A DNA stretch of 64,000 nt from Pandoraea norimbergensis (GTDB lineage: Bacteria > Pseudomonadota > Gammaproteobacteria > Burkholderiales > Burkholderiaceae). The position numbers were made by a program, and so were the translations under genes. The stretch is taken from NCBI RefSeq assembly GCF_001465545.3, contig NZ_CP013480.3, positions 1,798,001 to 1,862,000 on the forward strand. Direction: 5' to 3'. Shown one piece after another: positions 53,709 through 63,455 of this stretch; positions within the stretch are counted from its first letter, which is position 1, and every line of letters starts with the position of its first letter. The notes under the pieces are model-generated. The model was given only the letters and a program-made list of their open reading frames with translations, made no database searches and was not told where the DNA came from.

Positions 53709-54860
53709 TTAGCCCTTGTGCGTATAGCGCAAGCGAGCCATCTGCTCGGCGCTGTCGGTCAGCAGACCGGCGGCATCGGCAATCGCCTTTTCCAGCGTGG
53801 TCGGCCCGAAGGTCAGCGAGAAGCATCCCGAGAACACACGTGAGAGGCTCTCCAGTGCGGTGCGGTCGATGGCGCCCGAGAGCAACGATGCGGTGGCACC
53901 GGCCTTGATCGCAACTTGCGCGGCGATCATCGGCGTTTTGCCCGAGAGCGTCTGACCGTCGCTGCGGCCTTCGCCGGTGATCAGCCAATCGGCACCTTCC
54001 ACGGCTTGCGGCAGGCCCACACGTTCGGCGACCACTTCGGCACCTGAGCGGAACTGCGCGCCCAGCAGATGCAGCGCAAAGCCCAGACCACCGGCGGCAC
54101 CGGCACCGGCACGGCTCGCCGCCTCATTGGCGCTGAACGCGCGGTGTGCGTGAGCGGCGAAATGCGCAATCGCACGGTCGAGCGGTTCGACTTGCGACTC
54201 GCTCACGCCTTTCTGCGGTCCGAAAATCGCCGTCGCACCCTGCGATCCGTTCAGCGGGTTATTCACGTCGGACATGGCGATCAGTTCGCAGTCCTTCAGA
54301 CGGCCATCGAGTCCGTTCAGATCGATCGACGCCACACGGTGCAGCGCGGCCGGCACAGGCGGCACCGCTTCACCGGCTTCGTCGAGCAGACGGGCACCGA
54401 GGCCGACCAGCAAGCCCGCGCCACCGTCATTGGTGCTGCTGCCGCCCAGACCGATCAACACGCGACGTGCGCCGGTGTCGAGCAGCGCACGCAACAGTTC
54501 ACCCAGCCCCACGGTCGAGCGCTCGGCCACGGGCGTTTGCATGCCCACCGGATCGGTGATGCTCACGACATTCGCACTCTCGAGCACGCCGGTGCCGTCG
54601 GGCATGACGCCGTACTCGGCGGTGACCGATGCCTGACCGGCACCGCGCACCGACAGCGGCACGCGACGCCCGCCCGCGGAGAGCAGCGCTTCGAGCGTGC
54701 CTTCGCCGCCGTCGGCCATCGGTCGCAAGCGGATCTCGGCCTGCGGTAGCACGCGGGCAATGCCGGCCGCGATCGCGCGCGCAACTTCGGGCGCGCTCAG
54801 CGAACCTTTGAACGAATCGGGGGCGATGACGATGATCGGGGCTTGCGCATTGCTGGACAT
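53709..54860 (-). CDS. Glycerate kinase (GarK/GlxK family)
   Basis: The ATG at 54860 gives 383 residues starting just before IIVIAPDSFKGS, the family N-terminus; a GTG at 54902 would add 14. ADGGEGTLEAL and GLGGSSTNDGGAG are the substrate and nucleotide motifs. It phosphorylates D-glycerate with ATP, in this family to 2-phosphoglycerate, feeding glyoxylate or sugar-acid products into glycolysis. No tartronate-semialdehyde genes are adjacent, although a sugar-acid operon lies 20 kb upstream. Confidence 0.9.
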   Translation of the reverse strand: MSSNAQAPIIVIAPDSFKGSLSAPEVARAIAAGIARVLPQAEIRLRPMADGGEGTLEALLSAGGRRVPLSVRGAGQASVTAEYGVMPDGTGVLESANVVSITDPVGMQTPVAERSTVGLGELLRALLDTGARRVLIGLGGSSTNDGGAGLLVGLGARLLDEAGEAVPPVPAALHRVASIDLNGLDGRLKDCELIAMSDVNNPLNGSQGATAIFGPQKGVSESQVEPLDRAIAHFAAHAHRAFSANEAASRAGAGAAGGLGFALHLLGAQFRSGAEVVAERVGLPQAVEGADWLITGEGRSDGQTLSGKTPMIAAQVAIKAGATASLLSGAIDRTALESLSRVFSGCFSLTFGPTTLEKAIADAAGLLTDSAEQMARLRYTHKG

Positions 54861-55442
54861 GGCAATCGGGATGGTCGGAATAGGTTGGACAGAGTCACTC
54901 ACTGGTGCCGCAGCGCTTGGTCTGAGCGTGGCCCGCCAAGGCGTCCGCTTGTGGCGGACCGACCGGCCGGACGGTTTGTCCGGAGACCGGCGAGGCAGAC
55001 TCTCACGTGCTGGATCTTGCGTTTTCTCAGGGATTTGTCAGCCCCGAGGCGGCGCGGCGCAGTGTGACAGAAACCAGCAATATACGCGATTCGGGCCACC
55101 GCGCATTGCGCGAATTGCCATGCTATGAATAACACGAGTAAGATGAGCGCCAGCCGGCGGTGCGTCGTCCTATGCGTCACATTGCCGACGATTCCGGACG
55201 TGCACGTACACGTACCGGGCATTCCAAAGCAGTATCAAAGCAGTATCAAAGCGGTACCGAAGTTAATTCAACGAACATAACGGCGCGAGCCACGGCCCGT
55301 CACGGATGCTCAGCATCACGTGAGCGTCGGCCATCGGCGCCGAGACCAGATACGAAGCTGTCGCCACGCCCGCCCTCGGTTTTGCCTGTATTTGCAGGCC
55401 CGGCGCAACGTGTGCGGTGGCATGGCCAGCGTGGAGCGGGGC
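54861..55442. other. 582-base intergenic region
   Basis: No gene is supported. It has a CCGGAC/GTCCGG hairpin (54967-54983) and an 11-bp tandem repeat (55226-55258). Confidence 0.45.
55226..55258 (+). repeat. 11-bp tandem repeat, three copies
   Basis: aaagcagtatc / aaagcagtatc / aaagcggtacc head to tail, about 185 bases before the lipoprotein gene. Confidence 0.85.
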
Positions 55443-55964
55443 ATGAAGTGGGGCACTGAAACCAATACCGGCGCGACGCTCGTCGCGCCTCGTCGCGGGG
55501 TGCGCGCGTCAGGGCGGGGTGCTCTGGCAGTGGGCTCGGCGTGGCTCGCGGCAGCACTGCTCGCCGCTTGCGCGCAGACTGCACCGGTGCAGGCGCACGA
55601 CGATCCGCCCTTGGGCAGCGTCGCCGACGTTGCACCGGAAAATGTAAAAGTCGAGACGTTACCGGCCTATCGCGACACCATTGCCGACGCCAGAAACAAC
55701 GGTGCCGTCTGGCAAGGGTCGTCCAAGAAGACCCTCACGCGGGTGAGTGCCTGCACGGCCAAGCTCTGGAAGAAGCAGTTGCCTTACGCGCGCATCGACC
55801 GCACGAAGGCCGGCACCGGGCAGACGCTGCAACTGTCGTCGAAAGACGAGGGCGTACTCGCCATCCTCGATCTTGCACCGCACAAACCCGGCAGCGAAGG
55901 CTCGCTGTATCTGGGCTCGACCGGCTCGCAATCGCTGGCCGACGCCGTGCGGCAGTGCCTCTGA
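55443..55964 (+). CDS. Putative lipoprotein, 173 aa
   Basis: The ATG at 55443 is preceded by GAGCGGGG. A long basic N-region leads into a hydrophobic stretch ending in the lipobox LLAAC, so Cys near residue 43 should be lipidated. The mature part is a small soluble domain with two further Cys (in SACTAK and RQCL) that may form a disulphide. No family is recognised. It lies upstream of glpR, with no sign of a shared function. Confidence 0.6.
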   Translation: MKWGTETNTGATLVAPRRGVRASGRGALAVGSAWLAAALLAACAQTAPVQAHDDPPLGSVADVAPENVKVETLPAYRDTIADARNNGAVWQGSSKKTLTRVSACTAKLWKKQLPYARIDRTKAGTGQTLQLSSKDEGVLAILDLAPHKPGSEGSLYLGSTGSQSLADAVRQCL

Positions 55965-56040
55965 TTCTCGGCGCGCCTGCCAAACGTCTTGTATCTGTCA
56001 CTGTGGTGTCACAGTACTGCGCGGTATGATGGCGGCAAAC

Positions 56041-56061
56041 GTGCACCCGCTCCGGGTGCAC
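56041..56061 (+). promoter_or_regulatory. Hairpin immediately before the glpR start
   Basis: GTGCACCC and GGGTGCAC form a perfect 8-bp inverted repeat one base before the ATG at 56063. In the mRNA it would block that start; in DNA it may be an operator. The next in-frame ATG is 56087. Confidence 0.5.
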
Positions 56062-56062
56062 G

Positions 56063-56911
56063 ATGGCTTTCTCTTCGCGCGTGCCGATGTCTCCTACCGA
56101 ATCCGTCGATGTTTCCGATGTTGCGACCGTCGCGCAGGACGCCGGACAGGCGTCGCTGAACCCGCGCCAGCAGTCGCTCTTCGATGCCGTGCGCCGCGAC
56201 GGCTTTCTCACGGTCGACGAACTCGCCGTACGCTTTGACGTTACGCCGCAGACGATCCGGCGCGATATCAACTTTCTGGCCGAACTGAAGTGGGTGCGCC
56301 GCTACCACGGCGGCGTGGGTCTGCCGGGCGGTGCCGAGAACGACGCCTACGATGCGCGTCAAACCCAACTGGCCGACGAAAAGCATCGCATCGCCGCACG
56401 CCTTGCCGAGCAGATTCCCGACCACGCCTCACTGTTTATCAATCTGGGGACCACCACGGAAGCCGTGGCGCGTGCATTGTCACGCCATCGCGGGCTGCGC
56501 GTGATTACCAACAACCTGCACGTCGCTGCGATGATGAGCGGCTATCCCGATGCCGAAGTCATCATCGCCGGCGGCGTGGTGCGCGCTCGCGATCAGGGGG
56601 TGACGGGGGAAGCGACGCTCGACTTCATTCGCCAGTTCAAAGTCGACTTCGGCATCATCGGCATCTCGGCCATCGATGCCGACGGCACGCTGCGCGACTT
56701 CGATTACCGGGAAGTGCGCGTCGCCGAAGCCATCATCGCGCACTCGCGCACGGTGTTTCTCGCCGCCGATCACAGCAAGTTTGGCCGTCCCGCGCTGGTG
56801 CGGCTCGGCCATCTGTCGCAGATCGACGCACTGTTCACTGACCGCGCCGTGCCTCCCGCGATGGCGCAGGTGATCGCCGACGCGGGCACACAGATCCACG
56901 TCGCCGATTGA
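56063..56911 (+). CDS. glpR: DeoR-family glycerol-3-phosphate regulon repressor
   Basis: The 282-residue product has a DeoR HTH near residues 35-90 (LTVDELAVRFDVTPQTIRRD) and a sugar-phosphate-binding domain with the INLGTTTEAVARAL phosphate loop and GIIGISAIDADGTL. It matches GlpR, which releases its operators on binding glycerol-3-phosphate. The true start may be 56087, since a hairpin abuts 56063 and no Shine-Dalgarno is seen for either. Its operators are probably those at 57021-57058 before glpD. Confidence 0.9.
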   Translation: MAFSSRVPMSPTESVDVSDVATVAQDAGQASLNPRQQSLFDAVRRDGFLTVDELAVRFDVTPQTIRRDINFLAELKWVRRYHGGVGLPGGAENDAYDARQTQLADEKHRIAARLAEQIPDHASLFINLGTTTEAVARALSRHRGLRVITNNLHVAAMMSGYPDAEVIIAGGVVRARDQGVTGEATLDFIRQFKVDFGIIGISAIDADGTLRDFDYREVRVAEAIIAHSRTVFLAADHSKFGRPALVRLGHLSQIDALFTDRAVPPAMAQVIADAGTQIHVAD

Positions 56912-57020
56912 GGGCGATGGGATTCAACGACAGTGTCTGACGGCCCCGCAAAGTCAAATATGCGCGAAATCCAACAAGTCCACCGTGGAATGTGCGATTT
57001 CGAACGTCTTGAGGCGTCAT

Positions 57021-57038
57021 ATGTTAAAATTCGAATGT
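57021..57038. promoter_or_regulatory. Degenerate GlpR operator over a -10-like element
   Basis: ATGTTAAAATTCGAATGT is a relaxed version of the neighbouring operator. It contains TAAAAT (57025-57030), a 5 of 6 match to the -10 consensus. Confidence 0.5.
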
Positions 57039-57040
57039 CA

Positions 57041-57058
57041 ATGTTCGAAAACGAACAT
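57041..57058. promoter_or_regulatory. GlpR operator
   Basis: ATGTTCG-AAAA-CGAACAT is a perfect inverted repeat matching the enterobacterial GlpR consensus (WATGTTCGWTAWCGAACATW). It lies about 48 bases before the glpD GTG. Confidence 0.8.
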
Positions 57059-57105
57059 TTTGCGATCCCCCAGTCAACTTGACGCCAATCCCCCGGAGTG
57101 ACGAC

Positions 57106-58674
57106 GTGCAACCATCCGCCCAAATGCCAACGGACCCAACGCTAGCCCCCTATGACCTGTTGGTCGTGGGCGGTGGCATCAACGGCGCCGGGATTGCACG
57201 CGACGCGGCCGGTCGCGGCCTGCGCGTGATGCTCGTCGAGCAGGACGATCTGGCGTCGCATACGTCCTCAGCCAGTACCAAGCTCATTCATGGCGGGCTG
57301 CGCTATCTGGAGTACTACGAGTTCGGGCTGGTGCGTAAAGCGTTGCAGGAGCGCGAAGTGCTGCTGCGCGCCGCACCGCACATCATGTGGCCGCTGCGCT
57401 TCGTGATGCCGCATATGCCGAACCTGCGTCCGGCGTGGCTGATTCGCGCGGGGTTGTTCCTTTACGATCATCTGGCCCGGCGTGAAATTTTGCCGGGCTC
57501 GCGCGGTATCGACCTGCGTCAGCATGCGGCCGGTGCGCCGTTGCGCCGCGATATCACGCGTGGCTTCGTCTATTCCGATGGCTGGGTGCAGGACGCGCGG
57601 CTGGTCGTGCTCAACGCACAAGATGCCGCCGAGCGTGGCGCGACGGTGCTCACGCGCACGCGTCTGGTAGGCGCCGAGCGCGGCGAGCATATGTGGACGG
57701 CCGAGGTGGCGTCGCTGACGACCGATGGCACGGAGACGTCGCGTCAGACGGTGCGTGCGCGCGCCATCGTGAATGCCGCCGGTCCGTGGGTGGGTCACTT
57801 GCTCGGTGATGTGCTGCGCCAGCCCGCGACGCATAGCGTGCGCATGGTCAAGGGCAGCCACATCGTCACACGCAAGTTGTTCGATCACGACCACGCCTAT
57901 ATCTTCCAGAACCCTGACAAGCGCATCATCTTCGCGATTCCGTACGAGCGCGATTTCACGCTGATCGGGACGACCGATATCGAATACCACGGCGACCCCG
58001 CCAAGGTGGCGATCAACGACGACGAGATCGCATATCTGTGCAAATCGGCCAGCGATTACTTCACGAAACCGGTTGTGCCGACCGACGTGGTGTGGACTTA
58101 CGCAGGCGTGCGTCCGCTGCTCGAAGAGGAAGTGTCGAATCCGTCGGCCGTCACGCGCGACTACACGCTTGAGCTGGACGCACCGGCCACGCGTGCGCCG
58201 CTGCTGTCGGTGTTCGGCGGCAAAATCACGACTTACCGTCGCCTCGCAGAAGAAGCGCTGTCGCGATTGCACGCCCCGTTGGGCATCAAGCAGGGCGACT
58301 GGACCGCTGGCGCACCGCTGCCGGGCGGCGACATGCCCGAGCCCGATGCGGGGGCGTTCGAGGTGTCGTTGCGCGCGCAGGTGCCGTGGCTGCCGGAAGC
58401 CCTTGCGCATCGCTACGCCCGCACGTACGGCACGCGCACGCATGTGCTGCTGGCCGATGCCCGGTCGCTCGACGATCTTGGCGAGCGCGTGTGCGGCGAT
58501 CTCTTCGAGGCCGAGTTGCGCTACCTTGTGCAATACGAGTGGGCGCGCACGGCACAAGACGTCCTCTGGCGCCGCACCAAACTGGGCCTGCACGTCGGCA
58601 AAGACGGCGAAGCCAGCGTCGTGCGTTGGTTCGAACGCCAAACGGAAAACGCGCCGGCGCTGGCGACCCGCTGA
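57106..58674 (+). CDS. glpD: Aerobic glycerol-3-phosphate dehydrogenase
   Basis: GTG at 57106 is chosen because GGAG lies 7 bases upstream; the product has 522 residues. The FAD-binding motif GGGINGAGIARDAAGRG opens the protein, followed by TSSASTKLIHGGLRYLEYY and later LIGTTDIEYHG, all standard for GlpD. It oxidises glycerol-3-phosphate to dihydroxyacetone phosphate at the inner membrane and passes electrons to quinone. Two GlpR operators precede it and glpK follows by 103 bases. Confidence 0.95.
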   Translation: MQPSAQMPTDPTLAPYDLLVVGGGINGAGIARDAAGRGLRVMLVEQDDLASHTSSASTKLIHGGLRYLEYYEFGLVRKALQEREVLLRAAPHIMWPLRFVMPHMPNLRPAWLIRAGLFLYDHLARREILPGSRGIDLRQHAAGAPLRRDITRGFVYSDGWVQDARLVVLNAQDAAERGATVLTRTRLVGAERGEHMWTAEVASLTTDGTETSRQTVRARAIVNAAGPWVGHLLGDVLRQPATHSVRMVKGSHIVTRKLFDHDHAYIFQNPDKRIIFAIPYERDFTLIGTTDIEYHGDPAKVAINDDEIAYLCKSASDYFTKPVVPTDVVWTYAGVRPLLEEEVSNPSAVTRDYTLELDAPATRAPLLSVFGGKITTYRRLAEEALSRLHAPLGIKQGDWTAGAPLPGGDMPEPDAGAFEVSLRAQVPWLPEALAHRYARTYGTRTHVLLADARSLDDLGERVCGDLFEAELRYLVQYEWARTAQDVLWRRTKLGLHVGKDGEASVVRWFERQTENAPALATR

Positions 58675-58777
58675 AGTCGATTAGAACGATAGGATTGCCC
58701 CCGCGCCTTGCTTTACTGCGCGGGCGGCAAGCCAACCTACCGCCGCACCGGCGGGCTGTATTCAGGAGACGACCTAC

Positions 58778-60277
<1,500 letters not shown>

Positions 60278-60955
60278 ATTTCAGCCCCGCTCCCCACATC
60301 AACGCATCGCCCGTCCGGGGGCGACTTGGCGGCGATCGCCGGCCGCTTCGTGACGGCGATGCCGCCAACTGGCGCAACGCTCGCGCGGATGACTGCGGGC
60401 TGATTTGGCCGGGCTCGCGGGGGCGAGCGACCGGGCACAGGGACTGAGGGCGCAAGGCCCGGTTCGGCGCATCTGCATGATCCCCTCCCCGACAGTTACC
60501 GTCGCATGTCGCGACCCATCTCACACTGGTTCACTGGTGCAATCCGCCCGCGTCCGGGGCGCTCCCGGCGAGGGTGCGGCGTCGGGCGTGCCGGGGCCAT
60601 GTGGCGTGCATGGCGATGTTCCCGAAGCATGAAACCCTGGCGAAGAGACTTCTCCGGAGGCGGACGGCTTGCCCCCTTCACGATGCGAGAAGCGTGCCAT
60701 CTGCTGCAACTCTATGAATCTATAGAGGAATTTACCGATCGAAACGGGGTATCCCGACGGGTTCGGTGAAAAACGTTTCAGGAATGAAAGATAAGTACGG
60801 CAGCGGCGGGGGGACTTGAGCCGGAGGTGGTATCCGGGTGCTGCGACAGGGCGCGCGTCACGATTGTTCGTGCCAGTGACGGCAAATTAGGCAATGCACT
60901 TGACACCCAATGCCGACGGGCATTTGCGCCGACACATGCATAGTTATGCAAAGGG

Positions 60956-60978
60956 TTATCAACAGTAGTTGTGGATAT
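60956..60978. promoter_or_regulatory. Pair of inverted DnaA-box-like sequences
   Basis: TTATCAACA (60956-60964) and TGTGGATAT (60970-60978, reverse complement ATATCCACA) each differ from TTATCCACA at one position. No origin genes are near, so function is uncertain. Confidence 0.35.
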
Positions 60979-61086
60979 CCTTGGCGCAATGATCCGCAGG
61001 CGAAAGCCGCCCCCGGATCATTGGCGACACGCTCAATACGCGGGGCCGCCAATCGGGGGCGTGCCCCCGGTGTAACAGCCCTGCAT

Positions 61087-61116
61087 TGATGTGACGTGAT
61101 GCGACGTGATGTGAGC
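61087..61116 (-). repeat. 10-bp tandem repeat, three copies
   Basis: tgatgtgacg / tgatgcgacg / tgatgtgagc head to tail up to the stop codon of the FAH gene. Confidence 0.85.
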
Positions 61117-61821
61117 TCAGGCGGCCGGTTTCTTGCCGACGGTGAAGGTGATCTCGCCCACCCCCGCGACGCCTGCGGTGACCTTGTCGCCCGGTTCGAG
61201 CGGACCGACACCGGCGGGGGTGCCGGTGAAGATCAGGTCGCCTGCCACCAGCTTCACGCTGCGCGAGATTTCGGCGATGAGATCGGGCACCGACCAGATC
61301 AGCTCATTCAGATCGCCGACCTGACGGTTGTCACCGTTCACGTCGAGCCACACACGGCCGTCCTTGGGATGACCCACTTCGGCCACGGCATGCAGCGGGC
61401 CGCACGGCGCCGAGGCGTCGAACGCCTTGCCCCAGTCCCACGGACGGCGCGTGTCCTTTGCCTGCTGTTGCAGATCGCGACGCGTCAGGTCGACACCCAC
61501 GCCATACCCCCACACGAGCGAGAGGGCCTGCGAAGCGTCCACGTTCTCGCCGTCGGCGCCAATGGCCACGACCAGCTCGATCTCATGGTGCAGCTCGCTG
61601 GTGAGCGGCGGGTAGGGCAGCGTGCCCTCGGCAGCCACCACGGCATCGGCGGGCTTCATGAAGAAGAACGGCGGTTCGCGATCCGGGTTGCTGCCCATCT
61701 CACGCGCGTGCGCGGCGTAGTTACGGCCCACGCAGAACACGCGGCGCACGGGGAACCGGGCATCGCTGCCGGCAACTGCAACCGACGCCTGCGGCGCCGG
61801 CGAAATGACGAATTGGCTCAT
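61117..61821 (-). CDS. Fumarylacetoacetate hydrolase family protein (fumarylpyruvate hydrolase-like)
   Basis: Starting at ATG 61821 gives 234 residues with the FAH core. VFCVGRNYAAHAREMG opens the fold; the metal site includes the HHEIELVVAIG acidic residues and GVDLTRRDLQ; TGTPAGVGPLEPGD is the conserved C-terminal loop. Small FAH proteins of this length hydrolyse fumarylpyruvate or isomerise/decarboxylate homoprotocatechuate products in ring-cleavage pathways. It lies 56 bases after a VOC gene on the same strand. Confidence 0.9.
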   Translation of the reverse strand: MSQFVISPAPQASVAVAGSDARFPVRRVFCVGRNYAAHAREMGSNPDREPPFFFMKPADAVVAAEGTLPYPPLTSELHHEIELVVAIGADGENVDASQALSLVWGYGVGVDLTRRDLQQQAKDTRRPWDWGKAFDASAPCGPLHAVAEVGHPKDGRVWLDVNGDNRQVGDLNELIWSVPDLIAEISRSVKLVAGDLIFTGTPAGVGPLEPGDKVTAGVAGVGEITFTVGKKPAA

Positions 61822-61877
61822 GAGAAAACTCGTGGCGTTATGAAAACTTCGGAAACTCTGGAAATGGTCCCCGCGGA

Positions 61878-62297
61878 TTACTTGGCAAACACCTGCGACA
61901 GATCGGCAAACGCCTTGAACTCCAGCGCGTTGCCGGCCGGGTCGTAGAAGAACAGCGTGGCTTGCTCGCCCACTTGCCCGGCAAAGCGCACATGCGGTTC
62001 GATCACGAAACGGGTGCCTGCCGCGCGCAGACGCTCGGCGAGCGCATGCCACGCGGGCATGTCAAGGATAACGCCGAAATGCGGAACCGGAACTTCATCG
62101 CCGTCGACCGGGTTGGTGATGCGCTTGCCGGCTTCATCCGGCGAGAGGTGTGCGACCAGTTGATGGCCGAAGAAATCGAAATCGATCCAGTGATCCGAGC
62201 TGCGGCCTTCGGGGCAGCCCATCACGCCGCCGTAGAAGCGGCGGGCGGCTTCGAGGTTATCGACGGGGAAGGCGAGGTGGAACAGGGGCGTGGCCAT
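61878..62297 (-). CDS. VOC family protein
   Basis: This 139-residue one-module vicinal-oxygen-chelate protein has [17 protein letters not shown] at the N-terminus (metal-ligand His7), [10 protein letters not shown] in the middle and [15 protein letters not shown] with the C-terminal Glu ligand. It is the first gene of a two-gene unit with the FAH hydrolase, suggesting a linked step in aromatic or keto-acid catabolism (inference). A LysR gene diverges from it. Confidence 0.86.
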   Translation of the reverse strand: MATPLFHLAFPVDNLEAARRFYGGVMGCPEGRSSDHWIDFDFFGHQLVAHLSPDEAGKRITNPVDGDEVPVPHFGVILDMPAWHALAERLRAAGTRFVIEPHVRFAGQVGEQATLFFYDPAGNALEFKAFADLSQVFAK

Positions 62298-62439
62298 AAA
62301 GGTCTCCGGTGCAATGTGGGGTTGAACGGCGCTTCGGCGGCGGGGTGTGGAAAAGGCGGCGCCGTGCGTCGAAATCGGCCCGCCAGACGGCGCAGCCTAT
62401 TTGCGGTAAATTCTATCCATCGATAAAAATAATAAGAAA

Positions 62440-62450
62440 CGAATAATTCG
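62440..62450. promoter_or_regulatory. Palindrome cgaat-a-attcg in the VOC-LysR divergent region
   Basis: A perfect 5-bp inverted repeat with one central base lies 27 bases before the LysR ATG in an AT-rich stretch; possible LysR-type site. Confidence 0.35.
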
Positions 62451-62477
62451 ACGACTCAGCATCAAAAATTTCGATTC

Positions 62478-63440
62478 ATGATCCGATACCTCAAAACCTT
62501 TGTCACGGCAGCCGAAACCGCCTCGTTCTCGGCGGCGGGGGCGCGTCTCGGTTTGACGCAGTCCGCCGTGAGCGCGCAGATCCAGCGGCTGGAGGACGAT
62601 CTTGGTGTCCTGCTCTTCGAGCGCACGGGACGCGCGGTGTCGCTCTCCGACGACGGTCGGCGTTTGCTCGCGCAGGCGCAGGGTGTCGTGTCGGCCTATC
62701 AGTCGATGCGCGGGGAAGCCGGGGCGCAGGGCGCGCAGGCGGCGCTGGCACCCATCCATATCGGCGCCATTCTGACCGTGCAACTGGGGCTGTTGCCCGG
62801 CGCGATTCAACGCTGGTCGGCGGGGGCATCCAGATTGGCCGGGGCCTCGACGAGCGCTGGGTCACCGGCGTCATTGGCACCGGCATTGCCGCATCTGAAC
62901 ATCGTGCCCGGCATGTCGGTGCAGTTGCTCGCGCAGATCGACGCGCGCGAACTCGATCTGGCCGTGATGATCCGCCCGCGCATCGGCGTGCCGGCCGACA
63001 TGAAGTGGATCACGCTGATGCACGAGCCGTATGTCGCCATCGCGCCCAAGGGCACGCGTGGCACTGTGGCCGACTGGGCGGTGGCGCTGCCGTTCGTGCG
63101 CTACAACCGGCGCTCGTACGGCGGCGATCTGGTCGAGCGATATCTGCGCCGCCATCGGCTGTGGGTGCGCGAGGGCGTTGAGCTGGATGAACCCGAAGTC
63201 ATCTTGCGCATGGTGCGCGCGCGGCTTGGCTGGGCGATGGTGCCCGCGACGTTGATCGGCTTGCCGGGCGACGGCGTGGCCACAGGAAAGACGGCCGCGG
63301 CCGGTGTGCAGGTCTTGCCGCTAAGCGGCGTGCCGCTGACCCGCGAGCTGGGGGTGCTGGCGCGTCAGTCAGCGCTCAAGCGCGAACCGGTGGCAGCGCT
63401 GGTGAAATGCCTGACCGACGAGGCGCAGTCGCGCGGATAA
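62478..63440 (+). CDS. LysR family regulator
   Basis: The 320-residue protein has a standard N-terminal HTH (MIRYLKTFVTAAETASFSAA, then LTQSAVSAQIQRLE) and a substrate-binding-like domain. An Ala/Ser/Gly-rich segment (about residues 114-135, SAGASRLAGASTSAGSPASL) interrupts the effector domain where most LysR proteins have a short loop; it looks like a later insertion. It probably regulates the divergent VOC-FAH pair. Confidence 0.88.
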   Translation: MIRYLKTFVTAAETASFSAAGARLGLTQSAVSAQIQRLEDDLGVLLFERTGRAVSLSDDGRRLLAQAQGVVSAYQSMRGEAGAQGAQAALAPIHIGAILTVQLGLLPGAIQRWSAGASRLAGASTSAGSPASLAPALPHLNIVPGMSVQLLAQIDARELDLAVMIRPRIGVPADMKWITLMHEPYVAIAPKGTRGTVADWAVALPFVRYNRRSYGGDLVERYLRRHRLWVREGVELDEPEVILRMVRARLGWAMVPATLIGLPGDGVATGKTAAAGVQVLPLSGVPLTRELGVLARQSALKREPVAALVKCLTDEAQSRG

Positions 63441-63455
63441 GCGGGCGTCGACGCG

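Larger units (their letters stand above)
60278..61116. other. 839-base gene-poor stretch
   Basis: Open frames here are short, Arg-rich and lack start signals, so none is called. It includes two DnaA-box-like sequences (60956-60978) and a 10-bp tandem repeat at its right end. It may be a decayed gene region or hold an unrecognised RNA. Confidence 0.5.

Noticed and set aside
60506..60769. 87-codon plus-strand frame in the gene-poor stretch
   Set aside because: Arg/Trp-rich, no ribosome binding site, overlaps other equally open frames.
60956..60978. Replication origin
   Set aside because: Only two imperfect DnaA boxes, no AT-rich unwinding region and no dnaA, dnaN or parAB nearby.
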